DNA of 35,453 bases from an uncultured Bacilli bacterium (GTDB taxonomy: Bacteria > Bacillota_I > Bacilli_A > RF39 > UBA660). Made by a program: the position numbers and the translations under genes. Position 1 is the stretch's first letter. Every line of letters begins with the position of its first letter. Shown in pieces: positions 17,090 through 26,745 of this stretch. The notes beneath the pieces are model-generated. The model was not told where the DNA came from. It ran no database searches and saw only the letters and a list, made by a program, of their open reading frames with translations. The stretch lies in contig CAKPMC010000010.1 in the NCBI GenBank assembly GCA_934167875.1, positions 1 through 35,453 on the forward strand. The letters run 5' to 3'.

Positions 17090-18955
17090 TTATTCTTCAA
17101 CGCTCCAAATTATTAAAGTAGAATAATCTTCGTCTTCTAATAAATCCTTACTCGGTTTTAAAAGCAAACCTTTATCAACTGAAAATGTAACATTACTTAT
17201 ATTTACAGATCCACTATTATCATTTGATTCAAAAATCAATTCTTTATTTGTTTTTATAGTTATTTCTTCATTATTAAATTTTTTAAATAATAATGAATCT
17301 ATTAATACTTTACCATTACTGTCTATCATCGGATTTGTAGAATTAAGATACAATTTCCAATTAGTACTATTTACTCTACTATCAATTACTGTTACTACTA
17401 TTTTATTTTTCTTAGGTAGAATAATTGGATTTGTAGACGATGGTATCATACTAAAAGGAATGTTTTCTGTTACTTTCAGTAAAGTTAATTCACCCATAAA
17501 AGGCACAGTTACTTTTCTTTCAGTATAGCAGCAATTTAAACATGATGTTATTTTAACTCTTGTATTATCTGGAATAACAGAACTAATATTTGCTTCAAAT
17601 AAACCATTTTCATCGGCTGTTGCCATTAAACTTTTATCTTCATATTCTATCTTGACATTTGCATATGGTATGGTATGACCTGAAATAGAGTTTATAGAAT
17701 CTATAATTGGATGAATGTTTATTTTAAGTAATCCTATCGTTAGTATTTTTATATTTTGTAATGAAAAACTATTTATATCTGGTAATGTACTTAACTCAAT
17801 ATCAGTAAAATTATGTGATGTGATAGTAGTACTATCTTTATTAAATACTCCCGTTATTTCTGTAGGGTTGTTTTCTTTATACCAATAAAAAGCTGGAGTA
17901 TCATCAAGAGTACAAGCATTTTGGTAATCAAGAGCATATACCCACATGTTTATTCTTGCAAATTTAAATATAAAATCAACAGGATTATTTGTATATACAA
18001 CATTAGCATTTTTTGTATAGATATTTACATATTTTGGATTATCCAATATAAATTTTTGATTTGTTCCTTTAAAGTATATATTATAATTGTCTGTTGGAGT
18101 AGTCATATATGTATTTATTATTGAAATACTTGCTCCTTCTTTAACAGTAAAATTTCCAAATACATTCCACATTGGAACTCTTTGATGGCTGTTTTCAATA
18201 AAAGTAAAGTTTGACATTTCTTCTATCAAAACATTTCTGGCTCCATGTGTTGTTGTTTTAGCAAAACCATTACCTGTTGTTAAAAGAAATTCAGAACCAT
18301 GACCCACTATCAAATCCGTTCGATTCGTTCCATTCATAAATTCTTTACTGGTTGTAATATTTACTTTGCTATTTGGTTTTATTTTAACCGAAGATGGTAT
18401 AACGTCATTAAAGAAAAAAACTGTATTAGTACTTGAATTATTTGTTATATTTGAATTTCCATCTATTATAATTCTATTTGAATCGCAAACTCTTTGTGCT
18501 GGAATATTATTAGTATCTTTTACATCTATGATAGAATCAGTAATCTTAGTTGTTCCATAATAATTACATGAAAGTTCTATGCCAGTAAAATTTATATTAT
18601 TATACTCTACTACTACGTTAGAATAATTTGGGTGAGATGGAACGTAAATAACTCCATAACCATGTGAAGATACTATATTAATGTTCTTTAATACTATTTT
18701 TTTATTAGTTGTACTTACTTTTATTACATCTTCCTCTAAACTTAAGTTATTTGTATATGTATATTTTTTATTGTTATAAGTTCCATCAATTATTACTTTG
18801 CTTTTATTGCTATTTATTATAAAACCACTAGCTGCCGTAATATCATTTCCTAAATAAATATAGTTATAATTATTATCTTCACTTATAGCTTTTTTTAATT
18901 CATCACTAGTTTCTACAACAACCGTATTATTATCTATTATTTGAATAATTATCAC
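17090..18955 (-). CDS. Beta-helix surface protein with WxL-like C-terminus
   Basis: About 621 residues. Residues ~15-360 show short Asn/Thr/Val/Ile-rich strands typical of a pectate-lyase-like right-handed beta-helix (YIYLGNDITAASG, VIIDGTYNNKKYTYTN, IVLKNINIVSSHGYG). About 405-495 resemble a carboxypeptidase-regulatory or Ig-like insert (SGHTIPYANVKIEYEDK, ATADENGLFEANI). Residues ~515-621 resemble a WxL wall-binding domain: VIDSRVNSTNWKLYL with Trp at about 533, ending YSTLIIWSVEE. No signal peptide is seen. The start is unclear: GTG at 18955 lies only 2 nt from the AAAGGA core, while the strong AGGTGAT is best spaced for the ATT codon at 18946. Confidence 0.78.
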   Translation of the reverse strand: MIIIQIIDNNTVVVETSDELKKAISEDNNYNYIYLGNDITAASGFIINSNKSKVIIDGTYNNKKYTYTNNLSLEEDVIKVSTTNKKIVLKNINIVSSHGYGVIYVPSHPNYSNVVVEYNNINFTGIELSCNYYGTTKITDSIIDVKDTNNIPAQRVCDSNRIIIDGNSNITNNSSTNTVFFFNDVIPSSVKIKPNSKVNITTSKEFMNGTNRTDLIVGHGSEFLLTTGNGFAKTTTHGARNVLIEEMSNFTFIENSHQRVPMWNVFGNFTVKEGASISIINTYMTTPTDNYNIYFKGTNQKFILDNPKYVNIYTKNANVVYTNNPVDFIFKFARINMWVYALDYQNACTLDDTPAFYWYKENNPTEITGVFNKDSTTITSHNFTDIELSTLPDINSFSLQNIKILTIGLLKINIHPIIDSINSISGHTIPYANVKIEYEDKSLMATADENGLFEANISSVIPDNTRVKITSCLNCCYTERKVTVPFMGELTLLKVTENIPFSMIPSSTNPIILPKKNKIVVTVIDSRVNSTNWKLYLNSTNPMIDSNGKVLIDSLLFKKFNNEEITIKTNKELIFESNDNSGSVNISNVTFSVDKGLLLKPSKDLLEDEDYSTLIIWSVEE

Positions 18956-19013
18956 CTTCCTTTGTAATAGTTTATGAAGAAAAGAAAAAGGTAAATAATT
19001 AATTCATACAGAT

Positions 19014-19042
19014 TAAAGAAAAAAGAATAGTTATTTCTATTC

Positions 19043-19044
<2 letters not shown>
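19014..19044 (-). terminator. Terminator of collagen-like gene
   Basis: On the minus strand AAGAATAG / CTATTCTT (8 bp, 6-nt loop) is followed by more T residues (TTTTC). It overlaps the TAA stop at 19043. It probably limits read-through into the beta-helix gene 88 nt downstream. Confidence 0.82.
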
Positions 19045-20176
<1,132 letters not shown>

Positions 20177-20231
20177 TATACATCCTCCTCTAACTAAAAT
20201 TTAGAATTAATTCTTGTATTTAAATTCTTCT

Positions 20232-20257
20232 ATTATAATTTATGATGATACTTTTCA
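20232..20257 (-). promoter_or_regulatory. Possible promoter of collagen-like gene
   Basis: On the minus strand TATAAT at 20237-20232 is preceded by TTGAAA with a short spacer (about 15-16 bp). It lies about 55 bp before the ATG. The spacer is shorter than ideal. Confidence 0.4.
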
Positions 20258-20343
20258 AATGTATAATTAATATGTAATAATAATTTTATTTATTGCATGT
20301 ATAAAATCAATTAAGTAACAATATCGATATTAATTATTTTTTA

Positions 20344-20381
20344 TAACAAAAGACAATTAAGAATTAAACTCAATTGTCTTT
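20344..20381 (-). terminator. Terminator of NPSTG surface-protein gene
   Basis: On the minus strand AAAGACAATT / AATTGTCTTT (10 bp, 13-nt loop) with TTTTGTT after it, only 4 nt after the stop at 20385. The sequence between here and the collagen-like gene (20182-20343) is AT-rich and holds only the putative promoter. Confidence 0.8.
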
Positions 20382-20384
20382 AAT

Positions 20385-21794
20385 TTACATTTTAATTAAT
20401 TTTTTTATACTATAAGTAATGCCTATAATTGAAATTAATGAAAGTATTACGTAAGCTTTAATATTATCACCTGTACTAGGATTAGTTTCACTATTATTTA
20501 TTGTTTTATTTGTAGCTACTATTCCATAATGACTTAAGTGTGATGTTTCAAAAACTATATATCCATCTTCTATAGTTGCTGGTATAGTTTCTTTTATTTC
20601 ATTATCTAAAATATAAACTACTTCGTATTTTTTATAACCTTTTAAATCTTCTGGTAATGCGACTTTTATTTTCATTTTAGTATCAGTAATTTTAACTATA
20701 TTACCATTTTCTAAAACATTAATATCAACTACATATTTAACATTTTTATCAGCAAGTTCTTTTTTAACTTCTACTTTCTTAATATCCAAAGTATAGTTTT
20801 TACTTACTTCTTTTTCAAATGTAATACTACCATTTATTACTCCTGTACTTTTAATTTCCTTTATAGTATTTTGTTCAGGTTGTTCAGAAGATATAGGTGT
20901 CATTGTTAGCTCTGGGTACATTCTCCATGTTGTTGGAAATTCATCAACATTTGTTTCTGTTTCCCAATCCGATACTCTATAATTATAATATTTACCATTT
21001 ATTTTTAATTTAGTATCTCTTGTAAAAGCATATCCTTCTTTAGCTTTAAAATATAAAATGTATTGATAATCTTTTTCACTTTCAAAGGCAGTGATAAGAT
21101 TTTCGTAACCTTTATTAAAGAATTCAGCTGAAGTTATACCTGCACCATCTTTAGCTTCCCAACCTTCAAACTGATATACATACGATGAATCATCAGGTGT
21201 TTTTCCAGTAAATACTGGTTTATCATTTACATTAAAACTGATTGTTGCATTATTTAATTCTATGATGTCGATGTGTTTTAATTGAACTGGTGTTGTTGGT
21301 TTTATTGTTTTTACAGCAGTTACAAAAAGTGTTGTTTCAAAACTTTTCACATTTGCACTATTTATTTCTGTATTGTTTACTCTTACTGAAGTATTACTTC
21401 CAAATTTATTTTCATCTTTTGCTTTAAGAGAAATACTATACATATAAGTTTTTCCTTCTTCAAAAGTAGTTATTTTTTTATCTTGTGATAACTCATTATT
21501 TTTTGCTTCATCAGAATACCAAAACTTAACTGGAACAGACTCTCCACTTGCATTAGTTTCCATCTCTTCCCAGTATTCATACTCTATATCATATAGTTCA
21601 TCCCAGGGATCACATTTATAAGCTTTTGCTTCTGGCTTATCACCGGGATTATAATTAAATTTTACACCCTCAATATCTATATTAGCTGTGCTCAAATCTA
21701 AATCCTCTGCAAATGTTGTTATCGGTGCAATACAAAGGGTGAACAGAAACACTAACACAGTGCTGATAAATAATTTTTTCTTCTTATTTTTCAA
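20385..21794 (-). CDS. Secreted sortase-anchored surface protein (NPSTG signal)
   Basis: 469 residues with a TTG start; AGGAG lies 10 nt upstream. A signal peptide (basic start, hydrophobic core, cleavage near TFA-ED at about residue 29) is followed by two related modules of ~120-140 residues, each with a Gly-Asp-Lys/Asn-Asp-Lys-Pro opening, a (Y/F)xYxIxxKAK strand and a K(I/V)N(G/N) turn. A last domain (about 315-425) is beta-rich and Lys/Glu-rich. The C-terminus is a full sorting signal: NPSTGD (residues 438-443), a hydrophobic stretch, and a basic tail KKLIKM. C. difficile SrtB is known to use (S/N)PXTG, so the class B sortase at 25.8 kb is the obvious partner. Confidence 0.83.
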   Translation of the reverse strand: MKNKKKKLFISTVLVFLFTLCIAPITTFAEDLDLSTANIDIEGVKFNYNPGDKPEAKAYKCDPWDELYDIEYEYWEEMETNASGESVPVKFWYSDEAKNNELSQDKKITTFEEGKTYMYSISLKAKDENKFGSNTSVRVNNTEINSANVKSFETTLFVTAVKTIKPTTPVQLKHIDIIELNNATISFNVNDKPVFTGKTPDDSSYVYQFEGWEAKDGAGITSAEFFNKGYENLITAFESEKDYQYILYFKAKEGYAFTRDTKLKINGKYYNYRVSDWETETNVDEFPTTWRMYPELTMTPISSEQPEQNTIKEIKSTGVINGSITFEKEVSKNYTLDIKKVEVKKELADKNVKYVVDINVLENGNIVKITDTKMKIKVALPEDLKGYKKYEVVYILDNEIKETIPATIEDGYIVFETSHLSHYGIVATNKTINNSETNPSTGDNIKAYVILSLISIIGITYSIKKLIKM

Positions 21795-21857
21795 ATTCTT
21801 TCTTCTCCTAACTTTATTTGATTTTTTTATTATTAATCTTTATAGTCATAATAATAA

Positions 21858-21892
21858 TTATTAATATAGACCTATCATCTATAATCTAATAA
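21858..21892 (-). terminator. Possible weak terminator or imperfect hairpin
   Basis: TTATTA and TATAGA pair with TCTATA and TAATAA across a 7-nt loop with small bulges. It sits about 24 nt after the stop of the 320-residue gene at 21916. The stem is all A/T-rich and the following run is interrupted, so the call is weak. Confidence 0.35.
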
Positions 21893-21915
21893 TTTTCCTC
21901 TATGTTACCCTTTTT

Positions 21916-22878
21916 TTATTCCTCATATCTAACCTCATTCATACTATTAAATCCACTTAAGTAATAATCATATGGATAATCTCTTACTCTATTTTCCATA
22001 ACATCATTTATAGGAATAAGTGTATAGTCTTTTAAAATTACATATTTATAGGTAAATGTTAATACTTCGTTATAATATTTAGTTAACATATTAATTCTAA
22101 CTGTAGTTGTAATTTTTTTATTTAAACTATTATCAAAATAATCCATTATTTCATAAAAACCTTTATCAGTTTTTAGTATTCTTTCATTATAAATTCTGAT
22201 TATTTTTTCGTTTTCATAGTTACCACTTACTTTTTCTATACTAGGATATTTATTATTTCCATAACTTATACCATACAGAATGTTATCTTTTGCATAAACA
22301 TAATTAGACATGAAATCATAATCTATTTTTTTACCAAGATATGTAGTAGAATATTCCCATTTTAAAGAATCACTTAAACTATATAGTGCACTTTGATACA
22401 TATCATAAGAATCTCTAACTTTATTGTCTAAATTATTATCATGTAAAGTATATAAAGTGTCATTGTAGTCAATAAACTTAATATCTGCACCAAAACCTGG
22501 TTGTATATTCATTGCCTTAATATTTTCTGGAATATCGTATACTTTTTTATATTCAAACTCACCATTATTTAGTCTTTGAGGATTATAAATATAGATGGCG
22601 TTATTGCTTATAAAGGCATAATTTCTAAAGCAAGTATTTTCATTTAATACTTCACCACCAGTAATTTTCTTGTAGTTAGCTTCTTCTTTAGTTTTATTAT
22701 TCTTTTTTAATACTGCTTCAACTAAAGTGGTTGGTTCGGTATCTTTTTGATTATTACTATTAATTTTATCTTCTTTATTATTATTTTTGTTACCAGTTAC
22801 TAGTAAAAGAGTGGCTATAATAGCAACAAGTAAAACTAATACAGCACTAATAATATAGATATTTTTTTTATTCTTCAC
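21916..22878 (-). CDS. Membrane-anchored extracellular protein, unknown
   Basis: About 320 residues with a GTG start at 22878 chosen because AAGGTGAT is 4 nt upstream; the earlier GTG at 22887 overlaps the preceding stop and lacks spacing. A basic N-terminus (KNKK) and hydrophobic helix (about residues 8-28) act as a signal anchor. A ~40-residue Asn/Lys/Asp linker follows, then a soluble domain with many aromatic and Asn/Tyr residues (YIYNPQRLNNGEFEYKKVYD). Repeated YxxxDxxLY/ILYGI strands could form a beta-propeller, but I cannot confirm it. It is translated behind, and overlaps, the 357-residue gene, so the two may form one surface complex. Confidence 0.65.
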   Translation of the reverse strand: MKNKKNIYIISAVLVLLVAIIATLLLVTGNKNNNKEDKINSNNQKDTEPTTLVEAVLKKNNKTKEEANYKKITGGEVLNENTCFRNYAFISNNAIYIYNPQRLNNGEFEYKKVYDIPENIKAMNIQPGFGADIKFIDYNDTLYTLHDNNLDNKVRDSYDMYQSALYSLSDSLKWEYSTTYLGKKIDYDFMSNYVYAKDNILYGISYGNNKYPSIEKVSGNYENEKIIRIYNERILKTDKGFYEIMDYFDNSLNKKITTTVRINMLTKYYNEVLTFTYKYVILKDYTLIPINDVMENRVRDYPYDYYLSGFNSMNEVRYEE

Positions 22879-22883
22879 ACTAA

Positions 22884-23957
22884 TCACCTTTTTTCAATAT
22901 ATCCACTTGTTTGTTTTGTATACATATCATCTGTTATAGATTTATATCTTTCACCATCATAATCATCTGTAAAACCATTATATGCTTTATAAACTTCATT
23001 GGTTTCAGTATCATAAACTCTTTCATATCCAAGTGTTGCATCACTTTGTTTTTGGCTCATAATATCATAACTAGCACTTCTCTTTTCCCATGAATCCATA
23101 ATTCCATCAGTTATTTGATTACAGATATTTCTAACACTTTGGAAGTTTTGCATTACTGCATCTTGTTGGGTATTAAATCCACTCATAAAAGTATCTGTAA
23201 ATTCTAATGAAGAAGATATAGTACTTAATGTTTCTTGCCAATCTATAAATTCATCTTTTGGTGCAGTAATAAAGATAGCATCATATACATTTAGGTAATA
23301 AATATCTATTTGCTTTCCAGAAATTATATTTTCATAAACATAATATGGGCCAGCATCATATACGTAAGCAGTAAATAAACCTTCAGCATCTTTGCCATCG
23401 GCATCTTTAAATGTCGCTCTTAAAATATCTCCACCTAATACTCCAGTTCCTAAATTTTCAACAACAGTAAAATCATTTAAAGTTGGGAATGTAAATAAAC
23501 TTGTATTGTTTAAAGGACCTAAATCATTAAATATCTTATAAAATCCTTCAGTATTTTTACCTTCTATTACTGAAGTTTTGGCAAATAAACTATCTGGATA
23601 ATACTTCTGTTGAAATGCTTTAGCTTCTTGAGATTTATTATATCCTTCTGTTTTCATATTAAAGAAAAATTGATAGGTTGGTCTTTGCGGATCATAGGCT
23701 TTAATTGTGTAGTGAATGTAATCACCTAAAACGTCAACCTTCCATCCTTCTGGTATTTTCATTTTAACTAAACCATTATCAAAGTCAGTATATTTAATTG
23801 TTTTGGTTTTATTTTCTTTGATTATGAATTTTGAATTCTTATCAGAAAAATCTAACTTATTATCACTATTTTTCTTATTAGAATTAATTATTCCTAAACC
23901 TACTAATGCAATAACTACTATAGCTATAATTGACAATATAATTTTTTTATTTTTCAC
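22884..23957 (-). CDS. Membrane-anchored extracellular protein, unknown
   Basis: 357 residues with a GTG start; GGAGGAG lies about 6 nt upstream. A signal anchor at about residues 5-24 (IILSIIAIVVIALVGLGII) has no lipobox. The outer part starts with a PsbP-like or lipid-transfer-like beta region (GLVKMKIPEGWKVDVLGDYI) seen in uncharacterised Firmicutes proteins. It ends in a helical region rich in Gln, Ser and Tyr. The stop overlaps the start region of the next gene (GTGA). A TATAAT/TTGTTG promoter is upstream, facing away from the regulator gene at 24107. Confidence 0.68.
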   Translation of the reverse strand: MKNKKIILSIIAIVVIALVGLGIINSNKKNSDNKLDFSDKNSKFIIKENKTKTIKYTDFDNGLVKMKIPEGWKVDVLGDYIHYTIKAYDPQRPTYQFFFNMKTEGYNKSQEAKAFQQKYYPDSLFAKTSVIEGKNTEGFYKIFNDLGPLNNTSLFTFPTLNDFTVVENLGTGVLGGDILRATFKDADGKDAEGLFTAYVYDAGPYYVYENIISGKQIDIYYLNVYDAIFITAPKDEFIDWQETLSTISSSLEFTDTFMSGFNTQQDAVMQNFQSVRNICNQITDGIMDSWEKRSASYDIMSQKQSDATLGYERVYDTETNEVYKAYNGFTDDYDGERYKSITDDMYTKQTSGYIEKR

Positions 23958-23988
23958 AACATACTCCTCCTATTTATTTTATGTTCTT

Positions 23989-24017
23989 ATTATATTTTAT
24001 TTTCTTTGTTGCAACAA
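23989..24017 (-). promoter_or_regulatory. Promoter of the two-gene membrane-protein operon
   Basis: On the minus strand TTGTTG at 24017-24012, a 17-bp spacer, and TATAAT at 23994-23989, about 32 bp before the GTG start. It is the best placed promoter in the divergent region 23958-24106. Confidence 0.6.
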
Positions 24018-24082
24018 TCTAATTACCATTTAAAACATTGTTTCTTATGACAACTTTTTATAATATATTCAATTATATATTG

Positions 24083-24088
24083 TATAAT
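24083..24088 (+). promoter_or_regulatory. -10 box for the HTH-regulator gene
   Basis: TATAAT on the plus strand 19 bp before the ATG at 24107; a second TATAAT lies at 24059-24064. No clear -35 is seen for either. The divergent promoters are within 100 bp, so one factor binding here could affect both directions. Confidence 0.4.
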
Positions 24089-24106
24089 ATTTTTGAGGTG
24101 GAAAAT

Positions 24107-25822
24107 ATGCTTTTTAAAAATAAACTAAACTATTACCTAGATACTATTAATTGTAATTCTAAAGAATTATCTCTCGAATCAGGGATATCACAACCTGTTA
24201 TTAGTAGATATAGAAATGGAGAAAGAACACCACAAATTAATAGTAAACAATTAGATAAACTTGCTATGGCTATTTTTATTATAGCTAATAAAAAAGGGAT
24301 AGTTATAGATAGCAAAGAAGAAATATTAAATAATTTAACTAGTACTATTATAAATAAAGATAATTTTGATTATAGTAATTTTAGTAATAATCTAAACAAG
24401 CTAATAACAGCTTTAAGTATTAACATAAATAATATGTCTAAATACATTGCGTTTGATGCATCACACATATCTAGAATTAGGTATGGTAATACAAAGCCTT
24501 CTGATCCTATTAGTTTTGCTACTAAAATATGTAGTTATGTTATATCTAAATATAACGATTCTGAAAGTATTAAAACACTATTTACACTCTTGGACTGTCA
24601 TTGTGAAGTTAATAATAACTTGTTTGACTTATTATTCGCATGGCTTACTAATAATAATGATTCTAAAAATTATATCAGTGACTTTCTTTCTAACTTAGAT
24701 AACTTTGATTTAAATGATTATATTAAAGCTATTAAGTTTGATCAATTAAAAGTTCCAAGCATTCCATTCTATCATGCTAAAACAAGAAATTATTATGGAT
24801 TAGAAGAAATGAAAAAAGGTGAATTAGACTTTTTTAAAGCAACTGTTCTTTCTAAGTCAATGGATGACATTTATATGTGTAGTGATATGCCAATGGAAGA
24901 TATGGCTAAGGATGTTGATTTTGGAAAAAAATGGATGTTTGCGATTGCAATGAGTTTAAAAAAGGGACTTCATCTAAATATAATTCATAATTTAGATAGA
25001 CCATTTAACGAAATGATGCTTGGTCTTGAAAGTTGGATACCTATTTACATGACAGGACAAATTTCTCCATACTATTTAAGGAATAGTAAAAATAATATTT
25101 ATCACCATTTTAACTATGTTTCAGGTACTGTTGCATTAACTGGCGAATGTATTAATGGCTATCATAGTAAAGGAAAATACTACTTAACAAGTAATAAAAA
25201 AGAAGTGGATTATTACAAAGAAAAAGCTAACTTATTATTTAAAAAAGCTAATTCGCTTATGGATATTTATAATGATAATAACAGTGATACATTTAAAGTA
25301 TTTATGTTAAAAGATACCAAAATAGATGATGATAGAACTAGAACATTATCTTCATTACCATTATTTACTATAAATGACAGTTTACTTACTAAAATATTAA
25401 AAAGAAACAATATTGACAGTGAAGATATTAATAAAATAATTGAATACAAGAAACAGGAAAAGAAAGAAATAGATAATATTCTTAAAAACAATAAAATAAC
25501 AGATATTATATGTGAATATGATAAAAATAACTTTGATGATGATATATGTTTGTCTTTAGAAAATATTTTCTATAATAAAAAAATTGCATATAACTATGAT
25601 GAATATTTAAGTCATTTAGCTAGTACTAAAGAATATACTAAAAATAGTAATTATAAAGTTGTAATTAATAAAGATAGAACATTCAAAAATATTAATATTA
25701 CTGTAGTAGAAAATAATTATGTAGTACTTTCTAAAAATAGTAATCCAGTTATCCACTTTGTTATTAGACATCCAAAACTAGTTGATGCTATTAAAAATTT
25801 TAAACCATTGGTAAAGGAATAA
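24107..25822 (+). CDS. Double-HTH regulator with unknown C-terminal domain
   Basis: 571 residues. GAGGTGG stands 5 nt before the ATG at 24107; a longer reading from 24038 has no ribosome site. Two XRE-like helix-turn-helix units are visible: about residues 15-50 (SLESGISQPVISRYRNGERTP) and about 110-140 (IAFDASHISRIRYGNTKPSD). Residues ~200-400 form a compact domain with conserved-looking LHLNIIHNLDRPFNEMMLGL and ESWIPIYMTGQISPYY segments, a pattern I have seen in large Firmicutes XRE proteins but cannot name. The last ~170 residues are Lys/Asp/Asn-rich. The sortase gene follows after 4 nt. Probably a DNA-binding sensor; not membrane-bound. Confidence 0.7.
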   Translation: MLFKNKLNYYLDTINCNSKELSLESGISQPVISRYRNGERTPQINSKQLDKLAMAIFIIANKKGIVIDSKEEILNNLTSTIINKDNFDYSNFSNNLNKLITALSININNMSKYIAFDASHISRIRYGNTKPSDPISFATKICSYVISKYNDSESIKTLFTLLDCHCEVNNNLFDLLFAWLTNNNDSKNYISDFLSNLDNFDLNDYIKAIKFDQLKVPSIPFYHAKTRNYYGLEEMKKGELDFFKATVLSKSMDDIYMCSDMPMEDMAKDVDFGKKWMFAIAMSLKKGLHLNIIHNLDRPFNEMMLGLESWIPIYMTGQISPYYLRNSKNNIYHHFNYVSGTVALTGECINGYHSKGKYYLTSNKKEVDYYKEKANLLFKKANSLMDIYNDNNSDTFKVFMLKDTKIDDDRTRTLSSLPLFTINDSLLTKILKRNNIDSEDINKIIEYKKQEKKEIDNILKNNKITDIICEYDKNNFDDDICLSLENIFYNKKIAYNYDEYLSHLASTKEYTKNSNYKVVINKDRTFKNINITVVENNYVVLSKNSNPVIHFVIRHPKLVDAIKNFKPLVKE

Positions 25823-25826
25823 TATA

Positions 25827-26666
25827 ATGAAAGTAAAAAAGAATAAATTAAAAGTTATGATACCTATTTTATTGATGATTGTTTTTGGGGTAATCCTGAT
25901 TATAGCTATAATTAAAATTATTGGTTGGAATAAAGATAATGATAATACTAGTAAACAAATTGAAATAGTTCAAAATGAAGCAAAAATTGAAGAAGTTGAG
26001 GATGATGACAATACCAAAATAATAGAACAACCCGTAAAAGTACCTAAAACTAATCCTTATTGGGATTATATTAAGATGAATATGATTAATGTTGATTTTA
26101 CGGAACTAAAGAAAATAAATAATGATGTTAAAGGTTGGATACAAGTTAATGGAACTAATATTAATTATCCATTTGTACAAGCAAGTGATAATAAGTATTA
26201 CTTAAATCATTCTTTTAATAAGTCACTTAATTATGCGGGATGGGTATTTCTCGATTATAGAAATAATTTAACTAATAATAAAAATACTATTATTTATGCC
26301 CATGGTAGACTTGATAAAGCCATGTTTGGTAGCTTAAGAAATATTTTATCTAGTGGATGGTTAAATAATTCTAATAATTATGTAGTAAAATTATCTACAG
26401 AAAAAGAAAATACATTATGGCAAGTATTTAGTGTTTATCATATTCCAACAACTAGTGATTATATACAAACAGAGTTTAGTAGTGATGATGAATTTTTACA
26501 GTTAATTACTAAATTAAAAGATAGAAGTATGTTTAACTTTAATACTGATGTAAATAGTAATGATAATATTTTGACTTTATCCACCTGTTATAGTGATACT
26601 GAAAAAGTTGTTTTACACGCTAAACTAATCAAGAAAAGCGATAATAATACGCTTACTTCTAACTAA
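25827..26666 (+). CDS. Class B sortase
   Basis: 279 residues. A membrane anchor (about residues 9-30) and an acidic Asn/Glu-rich linker lead to a class B sortase domain (about 75-270): VKGWIQVNGTNINYPFVQ, YLNHSFNKS, catalytic His159 in IIYAHGR, and catalytic Cys254 in LTLSTC. The residue that lines up with the essential Arg is Lys260 (TEKVVLHAKL), a notable change. AAGGA stands 8 nt before the ATG and 4 nt separate it from the regulator. It probably attaches NPXTG-type proteins such as the 469-residue protein at 20.4-21.8 kb to the wall. Confidence 0.88.
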   Translation: MKVKKNKLKVMIPILLMIVFGVILIIAIIKIIGWNKDNDNTSKQIEIVQNEAKIEEVEDDDNTKIIEQPVKVPKTNPYWDYIKMNMINVDFTELKKINNDVKGWIQVNGTNINYPFVQASDNKYYLNHSFNKSLNYAGWVFLDYRNNLTNNKNTIIYAHGRLDKAMFGSLRNILSSGWLNNSNNYVVKLSTEKENTLWQVFSVYHIPTTSDYIQTEFSSDDEFLQLITKLKDRSMFNFNTDVNSNDNILTLSTCYSDTEKVVLHAKLIKKSDNNTLTSN

Positions 26667-26695
26667 GGATTACACTTAATTCTTAGTTTTTTTAT
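26661..26695 (+). terminator. Terminator of regulator-sortase operon
   Basis: An 11-bp stem AACTAAGGATT / AATTCTTAGTT with one G-U pair and a 6-nt loop, followed by TTTTTTATT. It overlaps the TAA stop of the sortase gene. Confidence 0.87.
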
Positions 26696-26719
26696 TACGT
26701 ATTTTAATTAGTAGCATGA

Positions 26720-26725
26720 TATAAT
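26720..26725 (+). promoter_or_regulatory. -10 box for the oxidoreductase operon
   Basis: TATAAT 20 bp before the chosen ATG, just beyond the sortase terminator. The -35 is not clear (TTACGT at about 26695-26700 has a 19-bp spacer). Confidence 0.45.
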
Positions 26726-26745
26726 TATAAGAGGTGAAGATGTTT

